NCBI GenBank assembly: GCA_018266075.1
Contig: JAFEBB010000017.1
Location: 1 to 64,000 of the forward strand
Source of the DNA: Deltaproteobacteria bacterium
GTDB lineage: Bacteria; Myxococcota; Myxococcia; Myxococcales; SZAS-1
Length of the DNA stretch: 64,000 bases
Reading direction: 5' to 3'
The notes beneath the pieces were generated by a model, which made no database searches, had not been told where the DNA came from, and saw only the letters and a list, made by a program, of their open reading frames with translations. A program made the translations under genes and the position numbers. Shown here in pieces: positions 62,574 through 64,000 of the stretch (positions within the stretch are counted from its first letter, which is position 1; each line of letters begins with the position of its first letter).

Positions 62574-63728
62574 ATGGACGACGCGGCGAACGACATGCTC
62601 GACAGGATCGCACGGCCGAAACTCGGCCCGGACGAACTTGTCGCGGCTGTCGCTCGAGCGCAGCGAGGCGACGCCCGCGCACGGGAAGAGGTGATCCGCT
62701 CGTGCTCGCGCTTCGTGGGGACGCGGGCCAGGCGAAAGCGCTGGCTGTTCCATGGTCGCGAGGACGATGCGCTTTCCATTGGCCTGGTGGGGTTGAACAG
62801 AGCGATCGACGCCTTCGACACCACCGCCGGAACCTCGTTCATCAACTACGCTCGCTGGAGCATCGATGGAACTCTGCTCAAGGTTGGGCGCCGAGGAGCA
62901 GCGCTGGTCTCAATTCCGGGGCGCCATGACCTCGAGCAACTGTTCAAACAGTTGGACGGGAACGAGAGCCTCGACGCTCCCCTCGTCGAAGACAAGCCGA
63001 ACGGGGCCACTCGCATCGACGGTCTCGCCGCCGACGGAGCCACGCCCGAAGACGCCTACCTCGCCGAGGAGGCGAAGCAGTCGGTGAATCAGCTTATCGA
63101 CCGTCTTCCGGACAGGATGCGGACCGTCATCCGCGCCAGGTTCATCGACGGGAAGTCGCTCTCAGAGATCGGCTCCTGGATGGGCATGAACCAGGACCAA
63201 GCACGCAAACTCGAGACAGCCGCCCTTCAGCGGCTCGCGAAGCTCGCGCACTCAGACAAGACGCCCGCGGAGATTCGCGAAGCGGTCGCCCTCCCGCCTG
63301 TTCGGGACTTCGTGGGCGGGGCATCTCCCGCGCAACAGGAGCACCAAATGCAGATCGACGAGCCCACCAGCCCTGCCTCAACGGCGGCGAACGAGTCGCC
63401 AGCGCCGGAGCCGAAGCGCGTGAAGCGTTGCGGCGGAGTGTGCTCGAGGTGCCCCAACCAAATCGGAAGGGAAAGCAGGACCGGGCTTTGCCGCGACTGC
63501 TGGCGCTCGAAAATGGGCGCGCAACTGACCGCGAACGGTGGCCGGATGCCGAAGAAGCCCGGCCCCAAGCCTAAGACCGCGCGCCAGAAGCCCGTGCTCT
63601 TCGACGTAAGCGCACTCAGCGACGAGGACCTGGCTGCGTGCGTGGCCGAGGCCGCCAAGCGCGCCCGCGAGGCAGAGCAGCGCGCGGCGGACTTGAAGTC
63701 GATGCTCAAGCGGGCGGGTGCGGCATGA
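62574..63728 (+). CDS. Phage-encoded sigma-70 family factor with zinc finger and coiled-coil tail
   Basis: A 384-residue protein. Region 2 at about 25-105: ARAREEVIRSCSRFVGTRAR, EDDALSIGLVGLNRAIDAFD, TSFINYARWSIDGTLL. Region 4 at about 165-225: LIDRLPDRMRTVIRARFIDG, KSLSEIGSWMGMNQDQARKL. After a linker, a C4 zinc finger (CGGVCSRCPNQIGRESRTGL with CRDCWRSKMG) and a Lys-rich patch lead to a coiled coil (DLAACVAEAAKRAREAEQRA). Sigma regions could redirect host RNA polymerase to late promoters; the added parts are unusual. ATG 62574. Stop overlaps the next gene (ATGA). Confidence 0.82.
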   Translation: MDDAANDMLDRIARPKLGPDELVAAVARAQRGDARAREEVIRSCSRFVGTRARRKRWLFHGREDDALSIGLVGLNRAIDAFDTTAGTSFINYARWSIDGTLLKVGRRGAALVSIPGRHDLEQLFKQLDGNESLDAPLVEDKPNGATRIDGLAADGATPEDAYLAEEAKQSVNQLIDRLPDRMRTVIRARFIDGKSLSEIGSWMGMNQDQARKLETAALQRLAKLAHSDKTPAEIREAVALPPVRDFVGGASPAQQEHQMQIDEPTSPASTAANESPAPEPKRVKRCGGVCSRCPNQIGRESRTGLCRDCWRSKMGAQLTANGGRMPKKPGPKPKTARQKPVLFDVSALSDEDLAACVAEAAKRAREAEQRAADLKSMLKRAGAA

Positions 63729-64000
63729 CCGACGAACTCGAGCGGCAGCTCCTGGAGGCCCTCCGGGCTCAAGCCGAGCGTGAGGAGCGCCTGGCTGCGG
63801 TCCTCATCAACCTGGAGAAGCGCCTCGCCGCCAACGACCAGACCACGGTCACAATCGAGCAGGCGATGGAGATCCTCGGCTGCGGCCGGAGCAAGGTGTT
63901 CGACCTCATCAAGGGCGGCCAGCTCCGCAAGGTGAAGGTGGGCCTGCACAGCCACGTGACGATGGATTCGATTCACTCGCTGCAGGGCGTGGTGCCGCGC
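63725..64000 (+). CDS. HTH_17 (excisionase-like) protein, partial at window edge
   Basis: At least 92 residues, no stop before the window ends. A helical start (MTDELERQLLEALRAQAERE) is followed by TVTIEQAMEILGCGRSKVFD and LIKGGQLRKVKVGLHSHVTM, a helix-turn-helix_17 domain. ATG overlaps the sigma-factor stop (63725-63728). Third such domain in the prophage. Confidence 0.72.
   Translation, partial: MTDELERQLLEALRAQAEREERLAAVLINLEKRLAANDQTTVTIEQAMEILGCGRSKVFDLIKGGQLRKVKVGLHSHVTMDSIHSLQGVVPR

Larger units (their letters stand above)
22844..64000. mobile_element. Podovirus-type prophage integrated next to selC (right end outside window)
   Basis: From the integrase at 22933 the sequence shows a continuous phage genome: integration, accessory toxin-antitoxin, leftward late operon (lysis to terminase), leftward replication operon, divergent immunity region, and a rightward operon that leaves the window. 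More than 41 kb is visible. Structural genes match BPP-1-like head proteins (Bbp16, Bbp17, Bbp19 families) and T7-like tail and internal virion proteins. Most frames look intact; the one clear exception is an in-frame UGA at 55727-55729. No phage RNA polymerase gene and no reverse transcriptase were found in the visible part. Confidence 0.93.

Overview
High-GC DNA of a Myxococcota (deltaproteobacterial) type: a MYXO-CTERM-like C-terminus on a secreted protease, several sigma-54 activators and many two-component proteins. Positions 22844 to beyond 64000 are a large integrated podovirus-type prophage. REGION 1 (1-4074): fifteen 21-bp tandem repeats, a decayed sigma-54 activator cut by an IS3-family remnant, then a secreted trypsin-like protease with its own terminator. 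REGION 2 (4075-22656): a host stress/low-oxygen island. It holds a release-factor-domain-like protein, cytochrome bd oxidase (cydAB), a cytochrome c'-like protein, two universal stress proteins, a DksA-type zinc finger, a sigma-70 factor, a CBS protein, a HAD-ATPase fusion, an HTTM membrane protein, a GGDEF cyclase, an acetate-kinase-like protein, an NtrC-type activator, and a convergent operon for a globin-coupled histidine kinase, a double receiver and a receiver-kinase. This reads as an oxygen/redox-sensing cascade next to likely effectors. REGION 3 (22745-22843): selenocysteine tRNA (selC), minus strand, the apparent integration site. REGION 4 (22933-26221): integrase, zinc-ribbon protein, a hicBA-like toxin-antitoxin pair and small genes. 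REGION 5 (26203-52868, all minus): the late operon, transcribed leftward as terminase, portal, Bbp19-like protein, scaffold, capsid, cement, tail adaptor and nozzle, internal virion proteins, tail-fibre-position genes, lysis genes, terminator. The head module resembles Bordetella phage BPP-1 (Bbp16/17/19 families); the tail and internal virion module is T7-like. Most genes overlap by 1-17 nt, implying translational coupling. The largest gene encodes a 2724-residue ejection-type protein with two GGDEF-like domains and a zincin metallopeptidase motif. Five neighbouring genes in the fibre/lysis region carry export signals or membrane anchors and share DGG motifs. REGION 6 (52904-59041, minus): early/replication genes (zinc-finger and HTH proteins, a replication protein interrupted by an in-frame UGA, a RepA-like ATPase, a TOPRIM primase). 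REGION 7 (59363-60503): divergent Cro-like and repressor-like genes with candidate operators. REGION 8 (60778-64000, plus): two unknown proteins, a winged-helix protein, a phage-borne sigma factor with a zinc finger, and an HTH gene running off the window. The right attachment site is not in view.
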